Positions 1-7,540 are shown, numbered from the stretch's first letter. The stretch: DNA of 7,860 bases from Oscillospiraceae bacterium (GCA_900768705.1 CAAGEB010000120.1:1-7860); one strand, 5' to 3'. A program made the numbers and translations. The notes: generated from the sequence alone by a model not told the origin.

Positions 1-51
1 ACCGGGTCAAGGGTACGGAGTACCCCTCTAGTTCCCCTCCCTTGAGGGAGG

Positions 52-117
52 GCAACACGATGTTGCACGGTGACCGCCCGAGCGCAGCACGATGTTGCGC
101 ATTAAAGGCGGTCACAC
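52..117 (+). repeat. Interspersed hairpin repeat H, left copy
   Basis: This 66-base unit matches 7743-7808 at about 60 of 66 positions without gaps, in the same orientation. It folds as three elements. A palindromic hairpin GCAACACGATGTTGC is at 52-66. A long stem pairs GTGACCGCC (70-78) with GGCGGTCAC (107-115). Inside that stem sits a second hairpin, GCGCAGCACGATGTTGCGC (82-100). The core sequence CACGATGTTGC appears in both small hairpins, so the unit itself contains an internal near-duplication. It resembles a REP- or MITE-like intergenic repeat. I do not recognise a named family. Confidence 0.8.
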
Positions 118-149
118 AGTTAGGGGTGGGTGTCCACGGCGAAGAACAA

Positions 150-207
150 ACTTATTACCTTACAGTCGAAATGCAATACATTTTTCAATGTGCTGTTGGG
201 AAAAAGC
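150..207 (+). repeat. Interspersed repeat T, left copy (inverted relative to the right copy)
   Basis: This 58-base segment starts ACTTATTACCTTACAG and ends GTTGGGAAAAAGC. It matches the reverse complement of 7619-7676 without gaps at about 47 of 58 positions. The two ends are almost perfectly conserved and the middle has diverged. It ends about 37 bases before the -35 box of the operon promoter. The short GC hairpin at 206-217 adjoins its right end. In the + frame both copies could be read as a similar peptide (QTYYLT...VGKK), but the differences change amino acids freely, so a nucleotide repeat is the better reading. Confidence 0.75.
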
Positions 208-243
208 GGCTTGCCGCCCCCATTAAAATGATTGGAAAATCTA

Positions 244-272
244 TTGACGAAAAAGAAAAAATATGTTATAAT
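244..272 (+). promoter_or_regulatory. Sigma-A promoter with extended -10 for the three-gene operon
   Basis: The -35 box TTGACG (244-249) and the -10 box TATAAT (267-272) are separated by 17 bases, mostly A. TGT directly before TATAAT gives an extended -10 (TGnTATAAT). Transcription should start near base 279, about 28 bases before the GTG start at 307. This is a near-consensus vegetative promoter and suggests strong or constitutive transcription. I see no obvious operator, riboswitch or leader hairpin between it and the gene. Confidence 0.85.
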
Positions 273-294
273 ACAGGTAAATATTACTATGTGT

Positions 295-301
295 GGAGGG
301 G
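295..301 (+). promoter_or_regulatory. Ribosome binding site fixing the GTG start of the lipoprotein gene
   Basis: GGAGGGG lies five bases before GTG at 307. The in-frame ATG codons at 232 and 289 are ruled out. The first lies upstream of the promoter, and the second lies before this ribosome binding site with none of its own. Confidence 0.8.
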
Positions 302-306
302 CTGAG

Positions 307-1599
307 GTGAAAAGAACGGGTTTCGGAAAAACTGTAATTCTTTGCATAGCCGCAGCCGCAATGTGCGGTTGTTCGGGAACCGTTACGGGTTCTTCCGGGA
401 CAAGCCCGGTTTCCTCCGAGGCTTCCGACAGCGTAAGCACAGGTTTTTCGGCTGATATAAAGCCCGATACGCCTTATCTGGAATATCTGGGCAGCCGAAC
501 GGATATCCGTGAATCCGGAGCCTACGCTTTGTACAAAAAGTCCTACTCCCACAACGGAGAAGATATTATCGGGTTTGAGTATGTAAATCCCTCGGAGCTT
601 ATGGACAAGCTTTATGAGCGGAGAGCCGCCGATCTTTCCCCCGACCTGACGGACAAGCCCGAACAGGGTATTTTTCAGTATATGGCGTCAAACTACTACG
701 AGGATCTGACAGGATATATTGATGTAACATCTCCCCAATGGGCGGGATATGAGGAGTATATCCGTTATTACGAAATCGGTGGAGCAAGGTTCTTTTTCCC
801 GGAGAATATCGAAGCGTCTCCAAGGGTTCTTATATATGACGCAGATATTTTCAGAGAATACGGTATGCAGGACCCCACGGAGCTGCTGGATAACGGACAG
901 TGGAACTGGTACACCTTTGAACAGCTGACCAGACAGTTTTCCGCAGGAAGCCGTGGCGGCTGCGGTGTGACAGGAGAGGGTATTTCCGAGGCATTCCTTT
1001 CCTCCACGGGAGTACGGCTTTTTAACAGGGAAGAGGGCGGAAAAACGGAAATATCTCTCGGAAATGAAAAAATTTCGGCGGCTCTGGAATATATGCACGG
1101 AATGTCGGATATTCTGCTGCATGAAACCTCAGATTTTGGCACAGGCTTGCTGAATGAACGCAGATCGGCATTTGTGCTTTCCGACAGGGATTATTATAAC
1201 TCTGTTCGTGAAGAATATCCGGATATGAATATCCGTGCGGTTCCTTTTCCTGCCGCACCGGGTACGGAAGCCTTCTATACAGCTTCCGAGGCGGTGGGTT
1301 TTCTTGTACCTAAGGGAGCAAAGAACATAAAGGGTGCGGCTTGTTTTATCAATCTGGGAAGAATTGAAAGCGAAATTCTCGAAAATAACTCCGATGAATC
1401 GGATTACTTCACAAAGCCTGCGGATATGAAGCCCGTTCTCAGCGAGTTTTATTGTCTTGACAAGGAAACAAACGACTCGCTGAAAAGGCTGTTTTCGCAG
1501 ATCGTTTCCGACAGGGAACGGAGTGTGGAAGAAATATGCGGGGAATACGCTTCGGCGATTGATAATGCCGTGCAGGATTTTAATGCACTTGTTGTTTAA
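307..1599 (+). CDS. Extracellular solute-binding-protein-like lipoprotein (orphan)
   Basis: Predicted membrane-anchored surface lipoprotein of 430 residues with the look of a family 1 ABC solute-binding protein. From the GTG start the N-terminus is a classic lipoprotein signal: positively charged K2/R3/K8, a hydrophobic stretch at 9-19, and a lipobox-like MCGC with Cys22 as the likely lipidated residue. A Ser/Thr/Gly-rich tether follows to about residue 50. Family-like segments include an aspartate plus DIFREYGM stretch near 180, NGQWNWYTFEQL near 196-207, where such proteins usually read 'P.TWdEl', and SEAVGFLVPKGAKN near 327-340, equivalent to the usual 'g..~~i~k~skn.~aA..f' region. The ligand cannot be told from sequence. 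No ABC permease or ATPase gene is adjacent. The next gene, a tubulin-like protein, follows after 14 bases. It may act as a surface sensor or binding subunit of the operon's product rather than in nutrient uptake; that is inference. The family call is fairly sure and the role is unknown. Confidence 0.75.
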   Translation: MKRTGFGKTVILCIAAAAMCGCSGTVTGSSGTSPVSSEASDSVSTGFSADIKPDTPYLEYLGSRTDIRESGAYALYKKSYSHNGEDIIGFEYVNPSELMDKLYERRAADLSPDLTDKPEQGIFQYMASNYYEDLTGYIDVTSPQWAGYEEYIRYYEIGGARFFFPENIEASPRVLIYDADIFREYGMQDPTELLDNGQWNWYTFEQLTRQFSAGSRGGCGVTGEGISEAFLSSTGVRLFNREEGGKTEISLGNEKISAALEYMHGMSDILLHETSDFGTGLLNERRSAFVLSDRDYYNSVREEYPDMNIRAVPFPAAPGTEAFYTASEAVGFLVPKGAKNIKGAACFINLGRIESEILENNSDESDYFTKPADMKPVLSEFYCLDKETNDSLKRLFSQIVSDRERSVEEICGEYASAIDNAVQDFNALVV

Positions 1600-1605
1600 G
1601 AGGAG
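1598..1605 (+). promoter_or_regulatory. Ribosome binding site selecting the TTG start of the tubulin-like gene
   Basis: AAGAGGAG overlaps the stop codon of the lipoprotein gene and lies eight bases before TTG at 1614. The first in-frame ATG (1659, residue 16) has no ribosome binding site. The overlap with the upstream stop suggests translational coupling. Confidence 0.75.
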
Positions 1606-1613
1606 CGGTTGTT

Positions 1614-3860
1614 TTGAATATTGAAAAGCAAATCGAATGGCTAAAGCCTGATCGTATTATGAAGCTGTATGACCGGGACATTGAACCCGATGTGCAGAAC
1701 AGACTTTTTATAATCGGTATCGGTGAGAACGGAGCAGACTGCCTTCTTCAGTGCAAACACGACGCCGAAAACAGATTCGGACGGAATAACAATTTTATCC
1801 GTTATCTGGGAATAGGGCTGCAAAATGCGTTGGAGAAGGAGAAATGCGGTTCCTTTCTCTCCGAGGAGGAGAAGGTTTGTATAATTCCCGAGGAGGCGAT
1901 ATACCCTTATCTCAACAATGCTGTTCCTATTCCGGAAAATGCACAGAGCTGGCTGGACGAGGGTCTTCGCAATTATACCTCCACCGTGCCGAAATACGGT
2001 CTCCAGAAGCGTCAGTGCGGCAGACTGGCATTGCTTCACTGCATTAACGAAGTTCTGGAGAAGATTAACAATGTGAGAGCGGCATTTTCCGTAAGCGAAC
2101 GGCCGCTGGAGATTGCCGTCTGCGGAAATATGGGCGACGCCTTTTTCGGCGGAATGATGATAGATCTGGGATTTATCCTGAACGAGCTGTTCAGCGCAGC
2201 GAGCTATGCTTTCAAGGTAAATTCCTATATGTTCGTGGGAGACACGGCAAAGCAGTTTATTTCCGACGCAAGAGATCTGGCTCATTACTATGCGAATATT
2301 GTTGTGACAAAAACCGAGCTGGATAAATTCCAGTGTCGGAAAAAGGAATTTTCCCAGAAATACACCGAAAGCTTTGAAATAAACACCGATCACCAGCCAT
2401 ACAGCTCCTGCTTTATTGCAAGAGCGGGAAAGGATTACGGGGAAACTCTCTGCGAAGCCTCCGAGAAAATACTTTCCGCCGCCGAAATCCTTCGTTCCAA
2501 GGAAGATGAAGCGGATAAGATAATGACCTACAATATGCTTGGCAAGGGAGACGACCACTCTTTCAGGTATCTCACCTACAGCGTCAGGGCAAAACGCCTG
2601 CCGCTGGGGAAACTGGCTTCCTATCTGTCCTGCCGCATATTTGCAAATATGGCGGAGACTATGCGGCAGAAGTATATGCCGGACGGAGAGCTGAGCATTC
2701 TGGTAAGCAAGGCTGTTCCGAATGCGGAATTTCTCGCCTCTAAGGCGGGAATTGTTTCAAATCCGGAATTCAATGAAACACTCAATCCTCTGTTTTCCCT
2801 GAAATCGCTGAAAAAGGGCGGCGAAGCAAGCCTGAATTATATTCTCAACCGTATAAATGAGCTGGAACTGCTGACAAGGCAGGGAGCGGATATTTTCCTG
2901 CCGCAGGCATTCAGAAGCATAACGGATGTCTGCGATGAGGCTCGCAGCAATCCGGACAAGGGACCTTTCTATGCCGCAGGAGCCGTGAGAAAATGTATAA
3001 ACGATCTGGAAAGCGCAATCAAGCGTATTACCGCAGAAAATGAAGAAGCGCAGGAGCAGATACGCCTTGAGGAAAAACTGGTTGCCTCGGCATACAGAAG
3101 TGTGAAGCACACTCCGTCCTTTATGGCGTCCAACGCTGTCGCCAAATACATTTCAAGGCTGACGGAGTTTTCCGAGTGCAAGGAAAAAATTGTCACCTTC
3201 GGAACGCTGACGGAATTTTACGGCAAAATGCTGAAAAAGCTGAAAGGATATTACGAGGAAAATCTGGACAGCACGGTGCGGCTTTTTGACGCAATGGCGG
3301 AAATCGGCGAGAAATATATGAAGCAGTCCGATAACTGCGAAGAGTGCATAACGGATTCCGTGGATATTTCCGATCCGGATATTCTGGCAGATTTTGACAA
3401 GCTGGCGGACAGTATTCCCGAAACAACCAAAACCTATATCCAGAAGCGCACTCAGATGCTGAATGACAGTGACGACGAGACGGCTTTCGCCCGCGAATTG
3501 CTGAATATTGTGAATAAATGCGGATTTTTGGCGGGCTTTTTGGGCTTTTTTGCCAAGGAAAGCGAGGAGCTGGCAGGGGAGTGTGCGGACCTGCTGCTTG
3601 ATGATAAGGATAATTCCGCTTTCCTGATGAGAATAATCAGCTCTGCGGGAAAAAGAACTGTTCTTCGGAAGAAATACACGGAGCTTAATTTTATTTTCAA
3701 CGGTGCCTCGGTAAACGGAATAGCCGCTGCAATCCGCATTGACGGCGGAATTGCTCTGTCGGATTTCGAGGATTGCGAGCAATGGGAAAATATGCGCTAT
3801 GCCTATGTCAACGATTCTCTTAAAAAACATGGAATACACATTTTCAAAGGACGCAGATAA
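1614..3860 (+). CDS. Divergent bacterial tubulin-like protein with degenerate GTP-binding loop
   Basis: A 748-residue cytoplasmic protein with no signal peptide or membrane segment. Its N-terminal ~240 residues follow the layout of the bacterial tubulin-like family (Pfam 'Tubulin like' type, FtsZ/tubulin superfamily). The layout comprises a first strand and glycine loop LFIIGIGENGADCL (31-44, GxGxxG), a second strand FIRYLGIG (61-68), the helix motif GLQKRQCGRLAL (129-140, family 'R..GR.a'), the T4-loop position CGNMGDAFFGGMMIDLG (170-186), a strand VNSYMFVGD (202-210) and AHYYANIVVTKTELDKF (223-239, family 'aNayAaLkELd'). Where active tubulins carry GGTGSG, this protein reads DAFFGG, so the phosphate-binding signature is lost while the flanking M..D is kept. 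The C-terminal ~500 residues are helical, with a probable coiled coil at about 463-497, and I do not recognise them. It could be a non-hydrolysing scaffold or regulator. The superfamily call rests on motif order, not on a search. It starts with TTG, and its stop codon lies two bases before the transglutaminase gene. Confidence 0.7.
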   Translation: MNIEKQIEWLKPDRIMKLYDRDIEPDVQNRLFIIGIGENGADCLLQCKHDAENRFGRNNNFIRYLGIGLQNALEKEKCGSFLSEEEKVCIIPEEAIYPYLNNAVPIPENAQSWLDEGLRNYTSTVPKYGLQKRQCGRLALLHCINEVLEKINNVRAAFSVSERPLEIAVCGNMGDAFFGGMMIDLGFILNELFSAASYAFKVNSYMFVGDTAKQFISDARDLAHYYANIVVTKTELDKFQCRKKEFSQKYTESFEINTDHQPYSSCFIARAGKDYGETLCEASEKILSAAEILRSKEDEADKIMTYNMLGKGDDHSFRYLTYSVRAKRLPLGKLASYLSCRIFANMAETMRQKYMPDGELSILVSKAVPNAEFLASKAGIVSNPEFNETLNPLFSLKSLKKGGEASLNYILNRINELELLTRQGADIFLPQAFRSITDVCDEARSNPDKGPFYAAGAVRKCINDLESAIKRITAENEEAQEQIRLEEKLVASAYRSVKHTPSFMASNAVAKYISRLTEFSECKEKIVTFGTLTEFYGKMLKKLKGYYEENLDSTVRLFDAMAEIGEKYMKQSDNCEECITDSVDISDPDILADFDKLADSIPETTKTYIQKRTQMLNDSDDETAFARELLNIVNKCGFLAGFLGFFAKESEELAGECADLLLDDKDNSAFLMRIISSAGKRTVLRKKYTELNFIFNGASVNGIAAAIRIDGGIALSDFEDCEQWENMRYAYVNDSLKKHGIHIFKGRR
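3846..3851 (+). promoter_or_regulatory. Ribosome binding site for the TTG start of the transglutaminase gene
   Basis: AAAGGA lies inside the end of the tubulin-like gene, 11 bases before TTG at 3863. The in-frame ATG at 3872 would be 20 bases away, which is too far, so TTG is preferred. The two-base gap to the upstream stop suggests coupled translation. Confidence 0.6.
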
Positions 3861-3862
3861 TT

Positions 3863-6472
3863 TTGAATACTATGACAACACAAAAAAACGGCGATACTTT
3901 TTTTGTATATGACAGATATTACAGTTCAAAACCCAATGTGCTGCTGCAAAGCCTGAAAAGGATACTTCTTTGCGGCGGAATAACCGTATTTCCCGTTTTG
4001 TTTCTGCTGACGGAATATAAGCTTCCTGTTAATCCGGGTTATGCTGCGGCGGTCTCGGGTTTGTTCTCGCTGGGCTTTTCGGTGCTGTTCATTTTTGTCA
4101 GAAAGCGGTTTGCTGTCCCGGCAATTGCGGTGATTGCGGGGATTATTGCCCTTTTCGGTCGGAAAGCCCTGTGGGTAAGGCTTTCCTATTTTGTAGATGC
4201 AATCCTGCTTTCCATTGACGGCAGACTGGTGGATATGAAGCAGTACCTTTGGCATTCTGCCGCTGTACTCACGGAAAACAACGCCGATTATGTCAGCGGA
4301 GTAACGCTGGGATTTACCCTTGTGTGCCTGATTTTTGCGCTGATAACCTCGGCGTCAATGTTCAGAAAGCCCCGCATACTCTCTTCAATGCTTGTCTTTG
4401 TACTGCTCTGGTCGCCGAGAATGATGGCGGAGCAGCTGGAACTGAATTTCTGGCTTTTTCCCGCAATCGGACTGTATGCGGGAGCGGCTGCTCTTTCCAT
4501 TTCATACAGAGAGGGCATTGCGATAAGGCACGGCGGACAAAGAAATGTCTCCGAGGAAAAAGCCTTTTCGCAGAAAGCCTCAAAAGCTCCCTTTTTCAAA
4601 AGGGCAAAAATGAATGAAATTCACTATTCCAAATACTTTTCTCTTGCATTGTCTGCGGCGGCGGTTTTTACGGCGTCGGCACTGCTGGCGAATGTGGTTC
4701 TCGGCAGCGGGGGAATAGATTTTTCGGGTATGTATAATTTCTTCGGCAGCATAGGCGGCGGAGGAATAACCTCTCCCTTTGAGGAGGGACCTGTGTCGGA
4801 ATATTTTTCGGGAACGGGAATAAACGCCGGCTCGCAGGGTTCGGGGCTGGGAATATCTTCTCCGGGGCAGGGTGAGCAGGAAATACTCCGTGTAACCAAC
4901 ACCGGCTTTATGCCCGTGTATCTGAGGGGAGATGTGGGAGTAGATTTCAAGGGGAACTCATGGACTTCGCCTGTGACCTATACATCTGCCCTCTGGCAGG
5001 ACAAAGAGCTTTCCGAAAATTACCGTCCTGCGGAATTGAGGGTGCTAAGGTCGATGGCGGGCAATTTTTACGAAAATCCGGACGAAATAATTACCGACGC
5101 TAGTGTGACCGTTGACTATCTCTGTCGTACAGATGTGGTATTTCTGCCTGCCTATACAATGGATTTCGGATATTATGAAAACGAAATGTTCAATGTTTAC
5201 AGGGATTTTGTTGTAAGAGTAGATGACAGCTACGATACAATAAACACCGTAAAATGCAAGGCTCTTATTCCGCTTTATACCTATACCGGATCCAAGGACA
5301 GAGCAAGGGGAACCTCTGCTATTTCGGATCTGGAAAATGTTCCTATGCTGGAAAACTTCGGCACGGTATTGGATACCTTTCTCAGCGGAAACGGAATAAT
5401 GGAAAAGTATTCGCAGTATGTTAATTCCACCTATACCGGAGTGCCGGAGAATATGAAGGACGAGCTGTATGTCTTTCTTCAGGAGAACGATCTTATTGAA
5501 GATGTTACCCAACAGCCCTCCTACACCTCGGCAATCAGCAGGAATTACCATATTGCAATGAAGATTTCCGATTTTCTTCAGGAAAATTACACCTATTCCC
5601 TTACCGTCAAAAATGATACGAATAATCCCGTTATGAGTTTCCTGAACGAAACCAAAAGCGGTCACTGCGCATTGTACGCCAGTGCAATGACGCTTCTTAT
5701 GCGCCGTCTGGGAATTCCCGCCCGCTATTGCACGGGCTTTGTGGCAAAGCCCAATGCCACAGGAGAGGTTCTCAGGGCGAAGCATCTTCACGCATGGTGC
5801 GAGGTTTATCTGGAGTCCGTAGGGTGGGTTACTTTCGACCCTACCAGCGCTTCTCTTAACGGTACGGCAAACGGTGAGCCAACCTCTTCCGATTCGGAAA
5901 GCTCTTATTCCGAGCCGGAATCCTCCTCCCAAGCCGAAAGCTCCGATTCTGTGCGGGAGGAAAGCAGCGAATCAAGCTCCTTGCCGGGCGGTACCGGGGA
6001 TAATACCACGGTTGATGAAAGCGAAGCGGGGATTGATACCGACAAGCCGGATATTCTGCCCTATTTGCTGATAATGGCGGGCATTGTGATAATCCTTATT
6101 GCGGCGGTGCTGCTGATAATGCGTTATAATCAGCTGGATAAGTACGCAAGAAAACGCATAAGGAATATGCGAAACGGTGAAGCCGCCTATTCAAAAATAC
6201 TTGCGGTGCTGTCATTGTTCGGTATCCGACCGAAAAACGGCGAGCTTCCGGGAGAATTTTATAAGCGTGCCTGCGCTTTCCTTGACCTTAATCCCGAGGA
6301 ATATTACGACATACTGGAAAGGGCGGCTTTCGGAAAAATTTCCGCCGAGGACGCTCCCAAGCTTTCACGGCTTCTGGAGAGGGTATTTTCCGCAGCGGAC
6401 AAACAGGCAAAGGGTCTGAAAAAATTAAAGCTGAGAAAGCTTATTCTCCGTAAAGACGGCAGGAATGATTGA
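3863..6472 (+). CDS. TgpA-type multi-pass membrane transglutaminase-like protein
   Basis: An 869-residue integral membrane protein. Hydrophobic segments at about 33-50, 59-79, 84-99, 143-165, 172-186, 196-214 and 258-280 form the N-terminal TgpA-like membrane domain. A Gly/Ser-rich stretch (~281-340) leads to LRV...VYLRGDVGVDFKGNSW, matching the 'LRg..yd.f.G..W' region seen in TgpA homologues. The extracytoplasmic transglutaminase core has a complete predicted triad: Cys602 in SGHCALYASAMTLLMRRLGIPAR, His643 in HLHAWCEVY and Asp659 in VTFDPT. A Ser/Glu-rich linker (~664-728), a last membrane helix (~732-756) and a small cytoplasmic domain with LPGEFYKRA, like DUF4129, complete the usual TgpA order. 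Family members act as transglutaminases or cysteine proteases on envelope proteins; the substrate here is unknown. The usual MoxR ATPase and DUF58 neighbours are absent, and a tubulin-like gene takes their place. No terminator is evident after it. Confidence 0.88.
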   Translation: MNTMTTQKNGDTFFVYDRYYSSKPNVLLQSLKRILLCGGITVFPVLFLLTEYKLPVNPGYAAAVSGLFSLGFSVLFIFVRKRFAVPAIAVIAGIIALFGRKALWVRLSYFVDAILLSIDGRLVDMKQYLWHSAAVLTENNADYVSGVTLGFTLVCLIFALITSASMFRKPRILSSMLVFVLLWSPRMMAEQLELNFWLFPAIGLYAGAAALSISYREGIAIRHGGQRNVSEEKAFSQKASKAPFFKRAKMNEIHYSKYFSLALSAAAVFTASALLANVVLGSGGIDFSGMYNFFGSIGGGGITSPFEEGPVSEYFSGTGINAGSQGSGLGISSPGQGEQEILRVTNTGFMPVYLRGDVGVDFKGNSWTSPVTYTSALWQDKELSENYRPAELRVLRSMAGNFYENPDEIITDASVTVDYLCRTDVVFLPAYTMDFGYYENEMFNVYRDFVVRVDDSYDTINTVKCKALIPLYTYTGSKDRARGTSAISDLENVPMLENFGTVLDTFLSGNGIMEKYSQYVNSTYTGVPENMKDELYVFLQENDLIEDVTQQPSYTSAISRNYHIAMKISDFLQENYTYSLTVKNDTNNPVMSFLNETKSGHCALYASAMTLLMRRLGIPARYCTGFVAKPNATGEVLRAKHLHAWCEVYLESVGWVTFDPTSASLNGTANGEPTSSDSESSYSEPESSSQAESSDSVREESSESSSLPGGTGDNTTVDESEAGIDTDKPDILPYLLIMAGIVIILIAAVLLIMRYNQLDKYARKRIRNMRNGEAAYSKILAVLSLFGIRPKNGELPGEFYKRACAFLDLNPEEYYDILERAAFGKISAEDAPKLSRLLERVFSAADKQAKGLKKLKLRKLILRKDGRND

Positions 6473-6537
6473 TTTGGTAAATATTCATAAAATTTTTCTT
6501 CAAAATACAGGAAAATGCCAAAAAATTATTAAAACGC

Positions 6538-6566
6538 TTGATTTTTATAACTAGATGTGGTAGAAT
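6538..6566 (+). promoter_or_regulatory. Promoter for the DHH phosphoesterase gene
   Basis: TTGATT (6538-6543) and TAGAAT (6561-6566) are 17 bases apart, and TGG just before the -10 box gives an extended -10. Transcription should start near 6573, leaving a leader of about 35 bases. The 6473-6607 gap is AT-rich and shows no convincing hairpin-plus-T-tract terminator, so read-through from the upstream operon remains possible. Confidence 0.75.
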
Positions 6567-6607
6567 GATAGTGTATAGAATTATCATAGAGAGGATACCT
6601 GATTGCC

Positions 6608-7540
6608 ATGAGATTGATTACCCGTTCTGATTTTGATGGACTTGCCTGCGGCGCATTGCTGCTTTGCGCAGGTGTGGTTGACAGCTGGACTTTTGCTCAT
6701 CCCAAGGATTTGCAGGACGGTCTTATCCCCGTGACGGAAAATGATTGTCTGGCAAATGTACCCTTTGTCGAGGGCTGCGGACTGTGGTTCGACCACCATT
6801 CCAGCGAGGAGGAGCGTAACCGTTACAAGGGTAAATACAAGGGCGAAAGCCGTATCACTCCCAGCTGCGCCCGCATTATATATGAATATTACGGCGGCAA
6901 GGAGCGTTTTCCGAACTTTGACGATCTTATGGAGGCTGTTGATAAGGTTGACAGCGGTAATCTGACCCGTGAGGAAATCCTTAATCCGCAGGGCTGGATT
7001 CTGGTGGGCTTCCTGATGGATCCCAGAACCGGTCTGGGACGGTTCAGAAACTTTACCATCAGCAACTACCAGCTTATGGAAAAGTTGCTGAGATGCTGCG
7101 CATATATGTCCACCGAAGAAATTCTTGCAATGCCCGATATTCAGGAGCGTATCAAGCTCTATAACGAGCAGACCGAGCTTTTCAAGGATATGGTACATAA
7201 ATATACCCGTGTTGAGGGCGATGTGATTATCACCGATCTGCGGGGAGTTAGTCCCATTTATACAGGCAATCGTTTCCTTATCTATTCTTTGTATCCCGAG
7301 CAGAACCTTTCCTGCTGGATTGTGGACGGCAAGGGCGGCAAGGGCTGTTCCTGCGCAGTAGGCTATTCCATACTGAACAGAACATCCCATGTAAATGTGG
7401 GAAGCACCATGCTGAAATACGGCGGCGGCGGTCACATGGCTGTCGGTACCTGCCAGTTCAATGATGAGGAAGCTCCGGAAAAGGTTCCGCAGCTGCTGGA
7501 TGAGCTGGTAAATTATGATAAGTATCATGGGAATAATTAA
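6608..7540 (+). CDS. DHH/DHHA1 family phosphoesterase
   Basis: A 310-residue soluble cytoplasmic protein of the DHH superfamily, metal-dependent phosphoesterases that include NrnA-type nanoRNases and exopolyphosphatase-like enzymes. The motifs are intact. TRSDFDGLACGALL (5-18) gives the metal-binding Asp8 and Asp10. WFDHHSSE (60-67) gives Asp62-His63-His64, the name motif. DKVDSGN (112-118) supplies further aspartates. GGGGHMAVG (272-280), with His276, is the C-terminal DHHA1 substrate-binding motif. The length fits a stand-alone DHH-DHHA1 enzyme, and there are no added CBS or membrane domains. The substrate (short RNA, pAp, c-di-NMP product or polyphosphate) cannot be settled from sequence. 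AGAGAGG (6588-6594) is 13 bases from ATG, longer than usual, but no better ATG or GTG lies closer. It has its own promoter and a terminator, so it is probably monocistronic. Confidence 0.88.
   Translation: MRLITRSDFDGLACGALLLCAGVVDSWTFAHPKDLQDGLIPVTENDCLANVPFVEGCGLWFDHHSSEEERNRYKGKYKGESRITPSCARIIYEYYGGKERFPNFDDLMEAVDKVDSGNLTREEILNPQGWILVGFLMDPRTGLGRFRNFTISNYQLMEKLLRCCAYMSTEEILAMPDIQERIKLYNEQTELFKDMVHKYTRVEGDVIITDLRGVSPIYTGNRFLIYSLYPEQNLSCWIVDGKGGKGCSCAVGYSILNRTSHVNVGSTMLKYGGGGHMAVGTCQFNDEEAPEKVPQLLDELVNYDKYHGNN

Larger units (their letters stand above)
1..306. other. Non-coding leader region with hairpin repeats and a promoter
   Basis: No credible gene lies here. The first 120 bases are dense in palindromes. 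GGGTAC/GTACCC with a three-base loop is at 11-25. A 7-bp stem CCCTCCC/GGGAGGG with a TTGA loop is at 35-52. The nested hairpins of repeat H follow at 52-117. Repeat T is at 150-207, with a small GC hairpin (GCGGC/GCCGC, 206-217) at its right edge. The operon promoter occupies 244-272. An open frame can be read through 42-305, but it consists only of repeats and the promoter, so it is not called as a gene. Whether the hairpins at the left edge also serve as a terminator for a gene beyond the window cannot be seen; there is no clear T-tract. Confidence 0.7.

Noticed and set aside
52..117. CRISPR array or tRNA-like structure
   Set aside because: There are only two copies, 7.7 kb apart, with no regular spacing or spacers. 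The fold lacks tRNA conserved bases.
42..305. Open frame of 87 codons on + strand at the left edge
   Set aside because: It is made of repeats H and T and runs through the promoter. Its resemblance to a frame at the right end comes from the repeat, and the differences do not conserve amino acids.
232..306. N-terminal extension of the lipoprotein from ATG 232 or 289
   Set aside because: ATG 232 is upstream of the -35 box and ATG 289 precedes the ribosome binding site. GTG 307 gives a proper lipoprotein signal.
1641..2558. 305-codon minus-strand open frame inside the tubulin-like gene
   Set aside because: It lies antisense to a gene with clear motifs and a ribosome binding site. The frame itself shows no domain I can recognise.
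6584..7528. 314-codon minus-strand open frame opposite the DHH gene
   Set aside because: The + strand carries intact DHH and GGGGH motifs plus promoter and terminator, so the antisense frame is a shadow.
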